From assembly GCF_041908905.1 (NCBI RefSeq), contig NZ_JAYREK010000003.1, positions 1 to 64,000 on the forward strand: a stretch of 64,000 bases of DNA, given 5' to 3'. The notes under the pieces were generated by a model. It searched no databases, had not been told where the DNA came from, and worked only from the letters and a program-made list of their open reading frames with translations. The stretch is from Zoogloea sp041908905. GTDB taxonomy: Bacteria > Pseudomonadota > Gammaproteobacteria > Burkholderiales > Rhodocyclaceae. Each line of letters opens with the position of its first letter. Positions within the stretch are counted from its first letter, which is position 1. Positions 8,692-17,236 of the stretch are shown piece by piece. Both the position numbers and the translations under genes were made by a program.

Positions 8692-8922
8692 ATGCCTGCC
8701 CCCGTGATCGTCGATGCCCGCGGCCTGATGCCGCCCGAGCCGCTCAACCTGACCCTCGAGGCCCTCGACACCCTGCCGCCGGACGGCGAGGTGATCCTGC
8801 TGCTCTACCGGGAGCCGGGCCCGCTGTACGACATCCTCAAGCGCAACGGCTACGCCCACCGCACCGAGCGGAGCGACACCGGCGAGGTCTCGGTGCACAT
8901 CCGCCACGCGGCGGCCCCCTGA
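8692..8922 (+). CDS. DUF2249 domain protein of the denitrification island
   Basis: A 76-residue single-domain DUF2249 protein. These small proteins have a TusA/SirA-like fold and are often found in denitrification and nitric-oxide gene clusters. The opening VIVDARGLMPPEPLNLTLEAL and the middle segment VILLLYREPGPLYDILKRNGY are typical. The ATG at 8692 is chosen because GGAG lies eight bases upstream and the domain begins at once. A longer in-frame reading from 8356 would run through the Dnr box. Its exact job is unknown. dnr lies just downstream on the opposite strand. Confidence 0.82.
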   Translation: MPAPVIVDARGLMPPEPLNLTLEALDTLPPDGEVILLLYREPGPLYDILKRNGYAHRTERSDTGEVSVHIRHAAAP

Positions 8923-8936
8923 GGGCCGCGCCCCGT

Positions 8937-9644
8937 TCAGTCGTGTTCGGCGAGACGGGCGATATCGTGGATCACGATGTGCTTGCCATGGACCGAGATC
9001 AGGCCCATGTCGGACAGCTCGTGGAAGATCCGCGACAGGGTTTCGGGGGTCAGGCTGAGCCGCGAGGCAATCACCTGCTTGCTGGTCGGCAGCTCGACCT
9101 CGGCCCTGCCCTGGGCGGCGCCGGCGCCCGGCGCGCAGGGCGTGCCCTCGGCCAGCTGCAGCAGGTAGCCGATGACCCGCTGGATCGACGAGCGCAGCGC
9201 GTAGGACTCCACGTCGCGCACCATCGTGTGCAGGCGGATCGACATGCCGGCCAGCAGCTTGCGGGCGAAGCGCGGGTCCTGCTCGATCTGGCCGAACACC
9301 GCCTGGGCGCCGATGTGCAGCACCAGGGTGTCGGCCAGCGCCTCGCCGAGCACCGGATAGGGCTGGTCGAGGAACATCACCGCCTCGCCGAAGCTCTGCA
9401 GCGGACCGAGGATCTCGACCACCTTCTCGTTGCCCTGGGCCGACGTGAAGGCCAGCTTGACCTGCCCCCACACGACCAGGAAGAACCCCTTCGGCTGCTC
9501 GCCGCGCTGGAACAGGCGCTCCCCCTTCTGCAGGCGCCGCTCGCGGGTGGCCGCCGCCATGTGGGCCAGGTCGTCCGGCGACAGCGCGCTGAACAGGGGC
9601 ATTCGGCTCAACAGGCCTGGGATATCGATCTTCTCGGAGGACAT
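8937..9644 (-). CDS. dnr: Crp/Fnr-family regulator, Dnr/NnrR-like
   Basis: A 235-residue regulator with an N-terminal cyclic-nucleotide-type beta-barrel (residues about 10-120), a dimerisation helix and a C-terminal winged helix whose recognition segment is SKQVIASRLSLTPETLSRIF. The N-terminal cysteine cluster of true FNR is missing, which fits the Dnr/NnrR branch that senses nitric oxide, probably through heme. The ATG at 9644 has AAAGG eight bases upstream; a longer TTG start at 9677 is less likely. Convergent with DUF2249 and divergent from nnrS, it is the obvious reader of the TTGA-N6-TCAA sites at 5128 and 8606. Confidence 0.85.
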   Translation of the reverse strand: MSSEKIDIPGLLSRMPLFSALSPDDLAHMAAATRERRLQKGERLFQRGEQPKGFFLVVWGQVKLAFTSAQGNEKVVEILGPLQSFGEAVMFLDQPYPVLGEALADTLVLHIGAQAVFGQIEQDPRFARKLLAGMSIRLHTMVRDVESYALRSSIQRVIGYLLQLAEGTPCAPGAGAAQGRAEVELPTSKQVIASRLSLTPETLSRIFHELSDMGLISVHGKHIVIHDIARLAEHD

Positions 9645-9736
9645 CGCGTGAACCTTTATTTTCTGGGAATTCGGCAAGGCGGGATTCTAACCCTGCCCGC
9701 GCGCGCTGCCGCCATCGACGAGGGCATTTGACGATC

Positions 9737-11008
9737 ATGCAAAAACCCATCCAGCTCCAGATGCCCGGCCGCCCGGCGGGGCCGCAGGCCGAAACACCGC
9801 CCCCCGCGGGGCCGGGAATCCTGTTCGCCGCGCCCCACCGGCCGATGTTCCTGGCCGGGGCGGCGCAGACCGTGCTGGCCTTCCTGCCCTGGGTGTGGGA
9901 ACTCCTCGCCCGCAACGGCCTGCTGGCGGGCCCGGCCTGGCCGTGGCCGCCGGGCTGGGTGCACGGCCTGTGGGCACTGTACGGGGTGTTCCCGTTCTTC
10001 GTGTTCGGCTTCCTGATGACCGCCATGCCACGCTGGCAGGGCATGCCCGACACGCCGGGCAGCGCCGCCCGGCTGCCCTGGCTGTGCCTGGTGGGCGGCT
10101 GGCTGGTGTTCGACGCCGGGCTGCTGCTGGCGCTGCCGGGCCTGCTCGCCGCCGGCCTCGCGCTGGTGCTGGCGGGCTGGATGCTGGCGGCGCGCTTTCT
10201 GTTCGGGGTGGCGTTCCGGCCGGGCAAGGCCGGCCTGCATCCGGTGGCGGCCTGGTGCGCGCTGGGCGCCGGGGCGGTCGGGCTGGCGGCCTGGATCGCC
10301 TTCGCCCTCGGCGCCGGCGCGGCGGCGGCCCGGATCGGGCTGGCGATCGGCATGTGGTGGCTGCTCACGCCGCTGTTCATGGTGGTCGGGCACCGGATGA
10401 TCCCCTTCTTCTCGGCCTCGGCCCTGCCCCGATACGAGGCCTACCGCCCCGACTGGACGCTGCGCCTGCTGCTCGCGGTCAGCGCGCTGCACGGGGCGCT
10501 GGCGATGGCCGACCTGGCCGCGCTGGCCTGGCCGGCGGACCTCGTGGGCGCCGGCTGCGCCCTGTGGCTGAGCTGGAAGTGGCAGCTCCGGCGCAGCCTG
10601 GCGGTGCCGATCCTGGCCATGCTGCACCTGGGCTTCGTGTGGCTGGGCATCGCCTGGCTGCTGTTCGGGCTGCAGGGTCTGCTGGCCGCGGCCGGCATCC
10701 CCACCCTCGGCCTGGCGCCGCTGCACGCGCTGGCGGTGGGCTATTTCGCGACGATGACGCTGGCGATGGTGTCGCGGGTCACCCTGGGCCATTCGGGCCG
10801 CCCGCTGGTGGCCGACGGCCTCACCTGGCGGCTGGCCCTGGCGCTCCACGGCGTGGCGCTGCTGCGGGTGCTGGCGGACGTGCTGCCGGTCGGCCACGAC
10901 CCGCTGCTGGCGCTGGCCGGCATCGGCTGGCTGGCGGTGTTCGGCCCCTGGGCCGGCCGGCTGTTGCCGATCTACCTGAAACCCCGCGCCGACGGCCGCC
11001 CCGGTTGA
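9737..11008 (+). CDS. nnrS: NnrS-family heme/copper membrane protein
   Basis: A 423-residue integral membrane protein with about twelve hydrophobic segments. NnrS is a heme- and copper-containing protein controlled by NO-responsive regulators and linked to nitrosative-stress tolerance. Visible hallmarks are the early APHRPMFLAGA, the loop FLMTAMPRWQG, GHRMIPFF, and HALAVGYFATMTLAMVSRVTLGHSGRP near the end. The ATG at 9737 is used; a TTG at 9728 is possible. It is divergent from dnr across about 90 bases. I see only an imperfect TTGA half-site there. The 11009-11168 gap shows nothing definite. Confidence 0.9.
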   Translation: MQKPIQLQMPGRPAGPQAETPPPAGPGILFAAPHRPMFLAGAAQTVLAFLPWVWELLARNGLLAGPAWPWPPGWVHGLWALYGVFPFFVFGFLMTAMPRWQGMPDTPGSAARLPWLCLVGGWLVFDAGLLLALPGLLAAGLALVLAGWMLAARFLFGVAFRPGKAGLHPVAAWCALGAGAVGLAAWIAFALGAGAAAARIGLAIGMWWLLTPLFMVVGHRMIPFFSASALPRYEAYRPDWTLRLLLAVSALHGALAMADLAALAWPADLVGAGCALWLSWKWQLRRSLAVPILAMLHLGFVWLGIAWLLFGLQGLLAAAGIPTLGLAPLHALAVGYFATMTLAMVSRVTLGHSGRPLVADGLTWRLALALHGVALLRVLADVLPVGHDPLLALAGIGWLAVFGPWAGRLLPIYLKPRADGRPG

Positions 11009-11168
11009 TGGGAGCCAGGACCGCGAAAACTACCGCAGCCGCCACATTTATTTGCAGATTACCTCCAAAGGAATAGGCCCTATCCCCGGTTGAGCGGACT
11101 TCCTTCCTTGGCACGGTGCACCCGAGTCGGCAACATCGTACGAACAACAAAATTGCCAGATTCAGACC

Positions 11169-14100
11169 ATGTCGGAACGTCGAAGCAACGCCAGCCCGGG
11201 CCGGGCGGCCCTGCGCCTGAACCCGCAACACACCCTCTTCGAAGCCCTGTCCTACCTCCTGACCCGGGGCCTGTCCTGCGTCCCGGTGGGCGAGGTGGAG
11301 GCGGACACGCGCTTCCTGAGCGCCCGGACCCTGCTGCAGGCGTGGCGCGACGGCCTGCCCGGCGAGACACCGATCGCCCGGCTGTCCCTCGACACGACGG
11401 CCAGCGAGTCCGGCGAAACCCTCGGCGCCGAGGCCCTGATCAACGGCCTGCCGCTGCTGCTGTGGATGAAGGACCGGGACGGGCGCTTCCTGATCGTCAA
11501 CCGCAGCTTCGCCGAAGCCTGCGGCCAGCCCGAGCCGATGGCGGTGATCGGCCGCACCGACCGGGCCCTGTGGCCGGCGGAGGTCGCTGCCGCCCAGCGC
11601 GCCGACGACCTGGAGGTGATGGCCAGCGGACACCCGCGCACGCGGGTCGAGCAGCTGCCCCGGCAGGGCGCCACCCTGTGGTTCGAGACCTTCAAGGCGC
11701 CGGTGCGCGGCCGCGACGGGCAGATCATCGGCACCCTCGGCTTCGCCTGCGACGTAAACGAGCGCCTGCTGGCCGAAGACGAGGCGCGGCGCGGCCAGCA
11801 GCGGCTGGCCGACGTGCTGGCCACCATCGGCGAAGGGCTGTGGGAGTGGGACCTCGCCAGCGGCACCTTCCGCCACAACGGCGTGTGGTGCCGGATGCTG
11901 GGCCGCAACGTGGACGCGCTGGAGCATGCCCTCGACGGCTTCCTCGCGCTGGTCCATCCGGAAGACCGCGACGAGGTCGCCAGCGCCCTCGAGGGCGGCC
12001 TGCGCGACGGCTGCCACACCATCGAGTACCGCCTGCGCCACGCCGACGGCGACCCGATCTGGGTGCGCGACCGGGGCGGCGTGGTGGAATCCGACCCCGA
12101 CGGCCGGCCGCGGCGGGTGGTGGGCAGCGTGACCGACATCACCGCGCTGCGCATCACCTCCGAGGCGCTGCACGAGAGCCAGACCCGCTACCAGCAGGTC
12201 TTCGAGTGCGTTCAGGAGGTCATCTTCCAGACCGACATCCACGGCCACTGGCAGCTCCTCAACCCGGCCTGGGAGCACATCAGCGGCCATGCGGTGGCCG
12301 ACAGCCTCGGCCACAGCTTCCTCGACTACCTCCACCCGGACGACCGCGAGGCCCGCCGCGAAGCCCTGCGCCCGCTGGTGGAGCGCCACGCCGACAGCTG
12401 CACGGCGACCCTGCGCCTGATCCACCGGGACGGCAGCCTGCGCTGGGTGGACCTGGCGGTGCGCGCGGTCGTGGACAACGACGACTGCCTGATCGGCACC
12501 TCCGGCACCCTCACCGACGCCACCGCCCGGGTCGCCGCCGAGGACTACCTGCGCCTCACCGCCAGCGTCTTCCGCCACGCCCGGGAGAGCATCGTCATCA
12601 CCGACCCGCAGTCGCGCATCCTCGAGGTGAACGACAGCTTCTGCGCCGTCACCGGCTACCGCCGCGACGAGGTCATCGGCCGCAACTCCCGCATGCTGCA
12701 CGCCGACCTCAACGACGAGACCTTCTACGCCGGGATGTCGGAAGCCCTCCGCACCAGCGGCGTGTGGCAGGGCGAAACCTGCAGCCGCCGCAAGAACGGC
12801 GAACTCTTCGTCCAGCTCGGCAACATCTCCGCGGTGCGCAACGAGGCCGGCCAGACCACCCACTACGTGGGCCTGTTCTCGGACATCACCGAGCTCAAGG
12901 AAAACCAGCGCCAGCTGGAGCACCTGGCCTACCACGACAGCCTCACCCAGCTGCCCAACCGCGCGCTGCTGGCCGACCGCATGCAGATGGCCCTCGCCCA
13001 GGCCGAGCGCAACGGCAGCCTCGCCGCCGTCGCCTACCTCGACCTGGACGGCTTCAAGCCGGTCAACGACCGCCTCGGCCACGCCACCGGCGACCGCCTG
13101 CTGATCGAGATCGCCCGCCGCCTGCAGGCCTCGACCCGCACCGGCGACACGGTGGCGCGCCTGGGCGGCGACGAGTTCGCGCTGATCTACAACGGCCTCG
13201 AGCATTCCGACGAATGCGAGCAGGTCTTCCAGCGCCTGCTCGCCACCATCGCCCGGCCGATCCACATCGACGGCCACGAGCTGCGCGTGACCGCCAGCAT
13301 CGGCGTGACCCTGTGCCCCCTCGACGGCTCCGACCCCGACACCCTGCTGCGCCAGGCCGACCAGGCCATGTACCTGGCCAAGCAGAACGGCCGCAACGCC
13401 TACCACCTCTTCAACCCGGAGCGCGACCGCCAGCTGCGCGCCCAGCGGGACGCCCAGATCCGCATCGAGTCGGCCCTGCGGGCCGGCGAGCTGGAGCTGC
13501 ACTACCAGCCCAAGATCGACACGCGCAGCAACCGGCTGATCGGGGTCGAGGCGCTGATCCGCTGGAAGCACCCGGAGCTCGGGCTGCGCCTGCCGGGCGA
13601 GTTCCTGCCGGCGGTGAGCGAGTCGGGTTTCGAGATCGACCTGGGCAACTGGGTCCTCGCCACGGCCGTCACCCAGCTCGACGCCTGGCGCGGTGCCGGC
13701 ACGACGACCACGATGAGCGTCAACATCTCCGCCCGCCACCTGGCCCACCCGGACTTCGTGCCCCACCTCAAGCAGCTCCTCGACGCCCACCCCGAGCTCG
13801 ACCCGGGCCTGCTCGAGCTGGAGGTGGTCGAGTCGCCCACCCTCGGCGACATGGCCGACACCGCCCGGGTGATGGCCGCCTGCAACGCGCTGGGGGTGAG
13901 CTTCGCCCTCGACGACTTCGGCACCGGCCACAGCGCCCTCACCAGCCTGCGCCGGCTGCCGGTGCGCAGCATCAAGATCGACCGCTCGATCATCCACAAC
14001 ATGCTCGACGACGCCGACGACATGGCCGCCGTGCAGGGCATGATCGGCCTCGCCAGCGCCTTCAAGCGGGAGGTGATCGCCGAGGGCGTCGAGACGCCGC

Positions 14101-14219
14101 GCCACCGCCAGGCCCTGCTGCGGCTGGGCTGCCACCTGATCCAGGGCCACGGCATCGCCCATCCGATGCCGGCCGCACGCATGCAGCGCTGGATGCGCGC
14201 CTACGCCACCCGCCACTGA
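11169..14219 (+). CDS. Multi-PAS sensor with GGDEF and EAL domains
   Basis: A 1016-residue cytoplasmic c-di-GMP enzyme with no membrane segment. After about 90 residues come four PAS/PAC modules (about 90-205, 215-330, 335-455 and 460-580), a GGDEF domain with intact GGDEF near residue 665, and an EAL domain with EAL near residue 793. Other EAL hallmarks are intact: the NISARHL segment, the DDFGTG motif and the IAEGVE motif. Both synthesis and hydrolysis of c-di-GMP are thus possible. Placement beside nnrS hints at oxygen or NO input, but no specific cofactor site is evident. Confidence 0.92.
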   Translation: MSERRSNASPGRAALRLNPQHTLFEALSYLLTRGLSCVPVGEVEADTRFLSARTLLQAWRDGLPGETPIARLSLDTTASESGETLGAEALINGLPLLLWMKDRDGRFLIVNRSFAEACGQPEPMAVIGRTDRALWPAEVAAAQRADDLEVMASGHPRTRVEQLPRQGATLWFETFKAPVRGRDGQIIGTLGFACDVNERLLAEDEARRGQQRLADVLATIGEGLWEWDLASGTFRHNGVWCRMLGRNVDALEHALDGFLALVHPEDRDEVASALEGGLRDGCHTIEYRLRHADGDPIWVRDRGGVVESDPDGRPRRVVGSVTDITALRITSEALHESQTRYQQVFECVQEVIFQTDIHGHWQLLNPAWEHISGHAVADSLGHSFLDYLHPDDREARREALRPLVERHADSCTATLRLIHRDGSLRWVDLAVRAVVDNDDCLIGTSGTLTDATARVAAEDYLRLTASVFRHARESIVITDPQSRILEVNDSFCAVTGYRRDEVIGRNSRMLHADLNDETFYAGMSEALRTSGVWQGETCSRRKNGELFVQLGNISAVRNEAGQTTHYVGLFSDITELKENQRQLEHLAYHDSLTQLPNRALLADRMQMALAQAERNGSLAAVAYLDLDGFKPVNDRLGHATGDRLLIEIARRLQASTRTGDTVARLGGDEFALIYNGLEHSDECEQVFQRLLATIARPIHIDGHELRVTASIGVTLCPLDGSDPDTLLRQADQAMYLAKQNGRNAYHLFNPERDRQLRAQRDAQIRIESALRAGELELHYQPKIDTRSNRLIGVEALIRWKHPELGLRLPGEFLPAVSESGFEIDLGNWVLATAVTQLDAWRGAGTTTTMSVNISARHLAHPDFVPHLKQLLDAHPELDPGLLELEVVESPTLGDMADTARVMAACNALGVSFALDDFGTGHSALTSLRRLPVRSIKIDRSIIHNMLDDADDMAAVQGMIGLASAFKREVIAEGVETPRHRQALLRLGCHLIQGHGIAHPMPAARMQRWMRAYATRH

Positions 14220-14320
14220 AGGCGCGCTTTCAGGAATCGGCAACGCCGCCCCGTTTCATGCGACCATGCGCGGCGCGCAGCCCCGGCCGCGCGCGCCCTT
14301 GCCACAACACATTGTAAAAA

Positions 14321-15082
14321 ATGGAATTCCTGACCGACCCGCAACTGTTGATCGCCTTCTTCACCCTCACCGCGCTGGAGCTGGTGCTGGGGATCGACAA
14401 CGTGATCTTCATCTCCATCCTGGTGGACAAGCTGCCCCCCGAGAAGCGCGCCTTCGCGCGCCGGCTGGGCCTGTTCCTGGCGATGTTCATGCGCCTCGCC
14501 CTGCTGGCCGCCCTGTCGTGGATGGCCGGCATGACCGAACCGCTGGTCACCGTGCTCGGCCACGGCTTCTCGGGCCGCGACCTGATCCTGCTCGGCGGCG
14601 GCCTGTTCCTGGTCTGGAAGAGCACCCAGGAGGTGCACCAGCTGATGGAAGGCGAGGAAGGCGAAGCCTCCAGCGCCGTCAAGGCCACCTTCGGCGCGGT
14701 GATCGTGCAGATCATCATGATCGACATCGTGTTCTCCCTCGACTCCATCATCACCGCCATCGGCATGGTGAACAACCTGCCGGTGATGATGGCTGCGGTG
14801 ATCGCCTCGGTGGGCCTGATGATGATCGCCTCCGGCCCGATCAGCGACTTCGTCTCGCGCCACCCCACCGTCAAGATGCTGGCGCTGTCGTTCCTGCTGG
14901 TGATCGGCGTGGTGCTGATGGCCGACGCCTTCGGCCACCACGTGCCGAAGGGCTACATCTACTCGGCGATGGCCTTCTCGGTGATGGTCGAGATGCTCAA
15001 CCTGCGCATGCGCGCCCGCGCCGTGGCGCGGGTCGAGCCGGTCAAGCTCCACGAGCCGTACGTGCGCGAAGGCAAGCAGTGA
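14321..15082 (+). CDS. TerC-family integral membrane protein
   Basis: A 253-residue membrane protein with about seven helices. The first helix carries the TerC signature ELVLGIDNVIFISIL, and the mirror motif MIDIVFSLDSIITAIGM appears near residue 140. The paired acidic residues in these motifs are thought to handle metal ions (manganese efflux in related proteins). A small TerC-only protein like this one lacks the C-terminal CBS domains of YegH or YoaE. Its stop overlaps the start of srkA by three bases (GTGA), so the two are translationally coupled. Confidence 0.88.
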   Translation: MEFLTDPQLLIAFFTLTALELVLGIDNVIFISILVDKLPPEKRAFARRLGLFLAMFMRLALLAALSWMAGMTEPLVTVLGHGFSGRDLILLGGGLFLVWKSTQEVHQLMEGEEGEASSAVKATFGAVIVQIIMIDIVFSLDSIITAIGMVNNLPVMMAAVIASVGLMMIASGPISDFVSRHPTVKMLALSFLLVIGVVLMADAFGHHVPKGYIYSAMAFSVMVEMLNLRMRARAVARVEPVKLHEPYVREGKQ

Positions 15083-16062
15083 GCGCCGGCGCCTTCGGGC
15101 CGCTCACGCCGGACTTCGTGCTCGGCGCGGTCGAGAGCCTCGGCCTCGCCTGCGACGGGCGCCTGCTGACCCTCAACAGCTATGAAAACCGGGTGTATCA
15201 GGTGGGCATCGACGACGGCCCCCCGCTGATCGCCAAGTTCTACCGCCCGGGCCGCTGGAGCGACGGGGCGATCCTCGAGGAGCACGGCTTCCTGGCCGAG
15301 CTGGCCGAGGCCGAGATCCCCGCCGTGCCGGCCCTGGCGATCGACGGCCACACCCTGCACCACCACGACGGCTTCCGCTTTGCGCTGTTTGCCCGCCGCG
15401 GCGGGCGGGCCCCGGAGCTCGACGACCCGGCCGTGCTGGGCTGGCTGGGCCGCTTCCTGGGCCGCATCCACGCGGTGGGCGGGCGCCGGCTGTTTGCCGG
15501 GCGGCCGACCCTCGACATCGCCAGCTTCGGCCAGCAGCCCCGCGACGAGATCCTGCACAGCAGCTTCCTGCCCGCCGAGCTGCGCGAGCCCTGGCACACG
15601 GTGGTGGACCAGGCCCTCGCCAGCGTGCGTCGCTGCTACGAGCGCGCCGGCGACATCCCGCAGCTGCGCCTCCACGGCGACTGCCACGCCGGCAACGTGC
15701 TATGGACCGACGCCGGCCCGCACTTCGTGGACTTCGACGACGCCCGCAACGGCCCGGCGATCCAGGACCTGTGGATGCTGCTCTCCGGCGACACCCCGGC
15801 GATGGCCCGCCAGCTCGACCACGTGCTCGAAGGCTACGAGCAGTTCGCCGACTTCGACCCCCGCAGCCTGCATCTGGTGGAAGCCCTGCGCACCCTGCGC
15901 CTCATCCACTACGCCGGCTGGATCGCCAAACGCTGGAGCGACCCGGCCTTCCCGGCCGCCTTCGGCTGGTTCGACACCCCGCGCTACTGGCAGGACCAGA
16001 TCCTGGCCCTGCGCGAGCAGATCGCGCTGATGGACGAATCGCCGCTGGTGCGGCAGTTCTGA
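15079..16062 (+). CDS. srkA: Stress response kinase A (SrkA/RdoA/YihE)
   Basis: A 327-residue small-molecule-type protein kinase. SrkA phosphorylates Ser/Thr and counteracts MazEF-linked death under stress in E. coli. Visible motifs are the opening DFVLGAVESLGLACDGRLL, the family signature LNSYENRVYQVG, the catalytic loop LHGDCHAGN with Asp201, and VDFDDARNGPAIQDLWML. The start is GTG at 15079, overlapping the TerC stop. In E. coli srkA precedes dsbA; no dsbA is seen here. Confidence 0.9.
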   Translation: MSAGAFGPLTPDFVLGAVESLGLACDGRLLTLNSYENRVYQVGIDDGPPLIAKFYRPGRWSDGAILEEHGFLAELAEAEIPAVPALAIDGHTLHHHDGFRFALFARRGGRAPELDDPAVLGWLGRFLGRIHAVGGRRLFAGRPTLDIASFGQQPRDEILHSSFLPAELREPWHTVVDQALASVRRCYERAGDIPQLRLHGDCHAGNVLWTDAGPHFVDFDDARNGPAIQDLWMLLSGDTPAMARQLDHVLEGYEQFADFDPRSLHLVEALRTLRLIHYAGWIAKRWSDPAFPAAFGWFDTPRYWQDQILALREQIALMDESPLVRQF

Positions 16063-16078
16063 GCGGCCGGGCGCGGGC

Positions 16079-17221
16079 TCACCGCGCCGCCACCCGCCGC
16101 GCCGCGCTCAGCCGCCGCGCGGCACACTTGTGGCGCCAGCGCAGCCAGCCGGTCACCAGCAACAGCGTCGGCAGCAGCCCACCCGCAAAGGCCAGCAGCC
16201 GGCCGGCGAGCCCGAAGGCTTCGCCGTTGTGCAGCGGGTGCATCCAGTCCAGAAAGCGCTCGCCGGCGGAATCCTGCCGGGTGTCGCGGATCGCCAGCAC
16301 GCCGCCGCTGCCCGGGTCTATCCACACCTGGTTGCGCGCAAAGCGCCGCCCCGGCTCGCCCGCCCGGTGGAAGCGCAGCGAGATCGGCCGGCCCTGCGCG
16401 CCGGGGGTCTCCACCCAGCGCAGCTCGCCGTCCGGAAAGTGCCGCCGCGCGCTTGCCAGCGCCGCATCCAGGGAAATCGCCGCCCCGCCCTCCTCCACCA
16501 GCCCGGCCGGCCCGCGGAAGCCCGGCGCCAGCGGCGACACCGCGGCGACCAGCGGGCGAGCCAGCTCCGGCAGCGCCAGCACCACGCCGGTGAAGACCAG
16601 CACCGCCAGCAGCACCAGCCCGTAAACGCCGCCCAGCACGTGAAGGTCGTAGGTGAGGCGCACCCGGCCCTTGCGCAGCGCAGGCTTCAGGGCGGCCCTC
16701 AGGCGCGCCGGGCCGGGCCACCACAGCACCAGCCCGGTGAGCAGGGACACCAGCAGCAGCACCCCGGCCCAGCCCACCAGCGTGCGGCCGGTCGGGCCGG
16801 CGAGCAGGGTGTAGTGGAGGTCGTACAGCCAGGTCATCGCGTAGTCGCCCCAGAAGCGGTGGCTGGTCTCCGCCAGCGTCAGCGGGTCGAGGGTCAGCAT
16901 CAGGGGGGCGAAGCCGCGCCCGGCAGTTTCGGGCGGGCCGTAGTAGCGGGCCAGCAGCGGCCGGTCGGCGGCCAGGGGCATCTCGATCCGCCACGGCCCG
17001 TCGCGCTCCGGATGGAGCGCCTGCAGGCGCCGGAACACCGCCTCGGGCGACGGCGCCGGGGCGGGCCGGGCGACCGCGATCTGCGGGTTGAGGAACTCGT
17101 CGAGCTCCAGGTAGAACACCAGCCCGCTGCCGCTGAGCCCGAGCAGCGCGAACAGCCCGCCCAGCCCCAGCCCCACGTACAGGTGGACGCGGAGCCAGGC
17201 GCGGCGCAGGGCGGGCTTCAT
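16079..17221 (-). CDS. PepSY-associated transmembrane protein
   Basis: A 380-residue inner membrane protein with four main membrane segments (about 15-40, 140-170, 195-220 and 345-370) and large periplasmic parts containing PepSY-like repeats. These iron-regulated membrane proteins sit next to TonB receptors and in some cases reduce ferric-siderophore complexes in the periplasm. Here it follows the TonB receptor by 15 bases on the same strand, so the pair is almost certainly an operon. Conserved histidines in the first and second helix regions could bind heme. The substrate is unknown. Confidence 0.86.
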   Translation of the reverse strand: MKPALRRAWLRVHLYVGLGLGGLFALLGLSGSGLVFYLELDEFLNPQIAVARPAPAPSPEAVFRRLQALHPERDGPWRIEMPLAADRPLLARYYGPPETAGRGFAPLMLTLDPLTLAETSHRFWGDYAMTWLYDLHYTLLAGPTGRTLVGWAGVLLLVSLLTGLVLWWPGPARLRAALKPALRKGRVRLTYDLHVLGGVYGLVLLAVLVFTGVVLALPELARPLVAAVSPLAPGFRGPAGLVEEGGAAISLDAALASARRHFPDGELRWVETPGAQGRPISLRFHRAGEPGRRFARNQVWIDPGSGGVLAIRDTRQDSAGERFLDWMHPLHNGEAFGLAGRLLAFAGGLLPTLLLVTGWLRWRHKCAARRLSAARRVAAR

Positions 17222-17236
17222 GCGGCGGGCGCTTGC

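Noticed and set aside
9728..9741. Possible Dnr box in front of nnrS (TTGACGATCATGCA)
   Set aside because: The second half does not match TCAA, and the sequence overlaps the start codon area.
10821..14243. Long minus-strand open frame (1140 residues) opposite the GGDEF-EAL gene
   Set aside because: Its translation is a Val/Gly/Ala/His/Arg-rich shadow without domains, while the plus strand shows intact PAS, GGDEF and EAL motifs.
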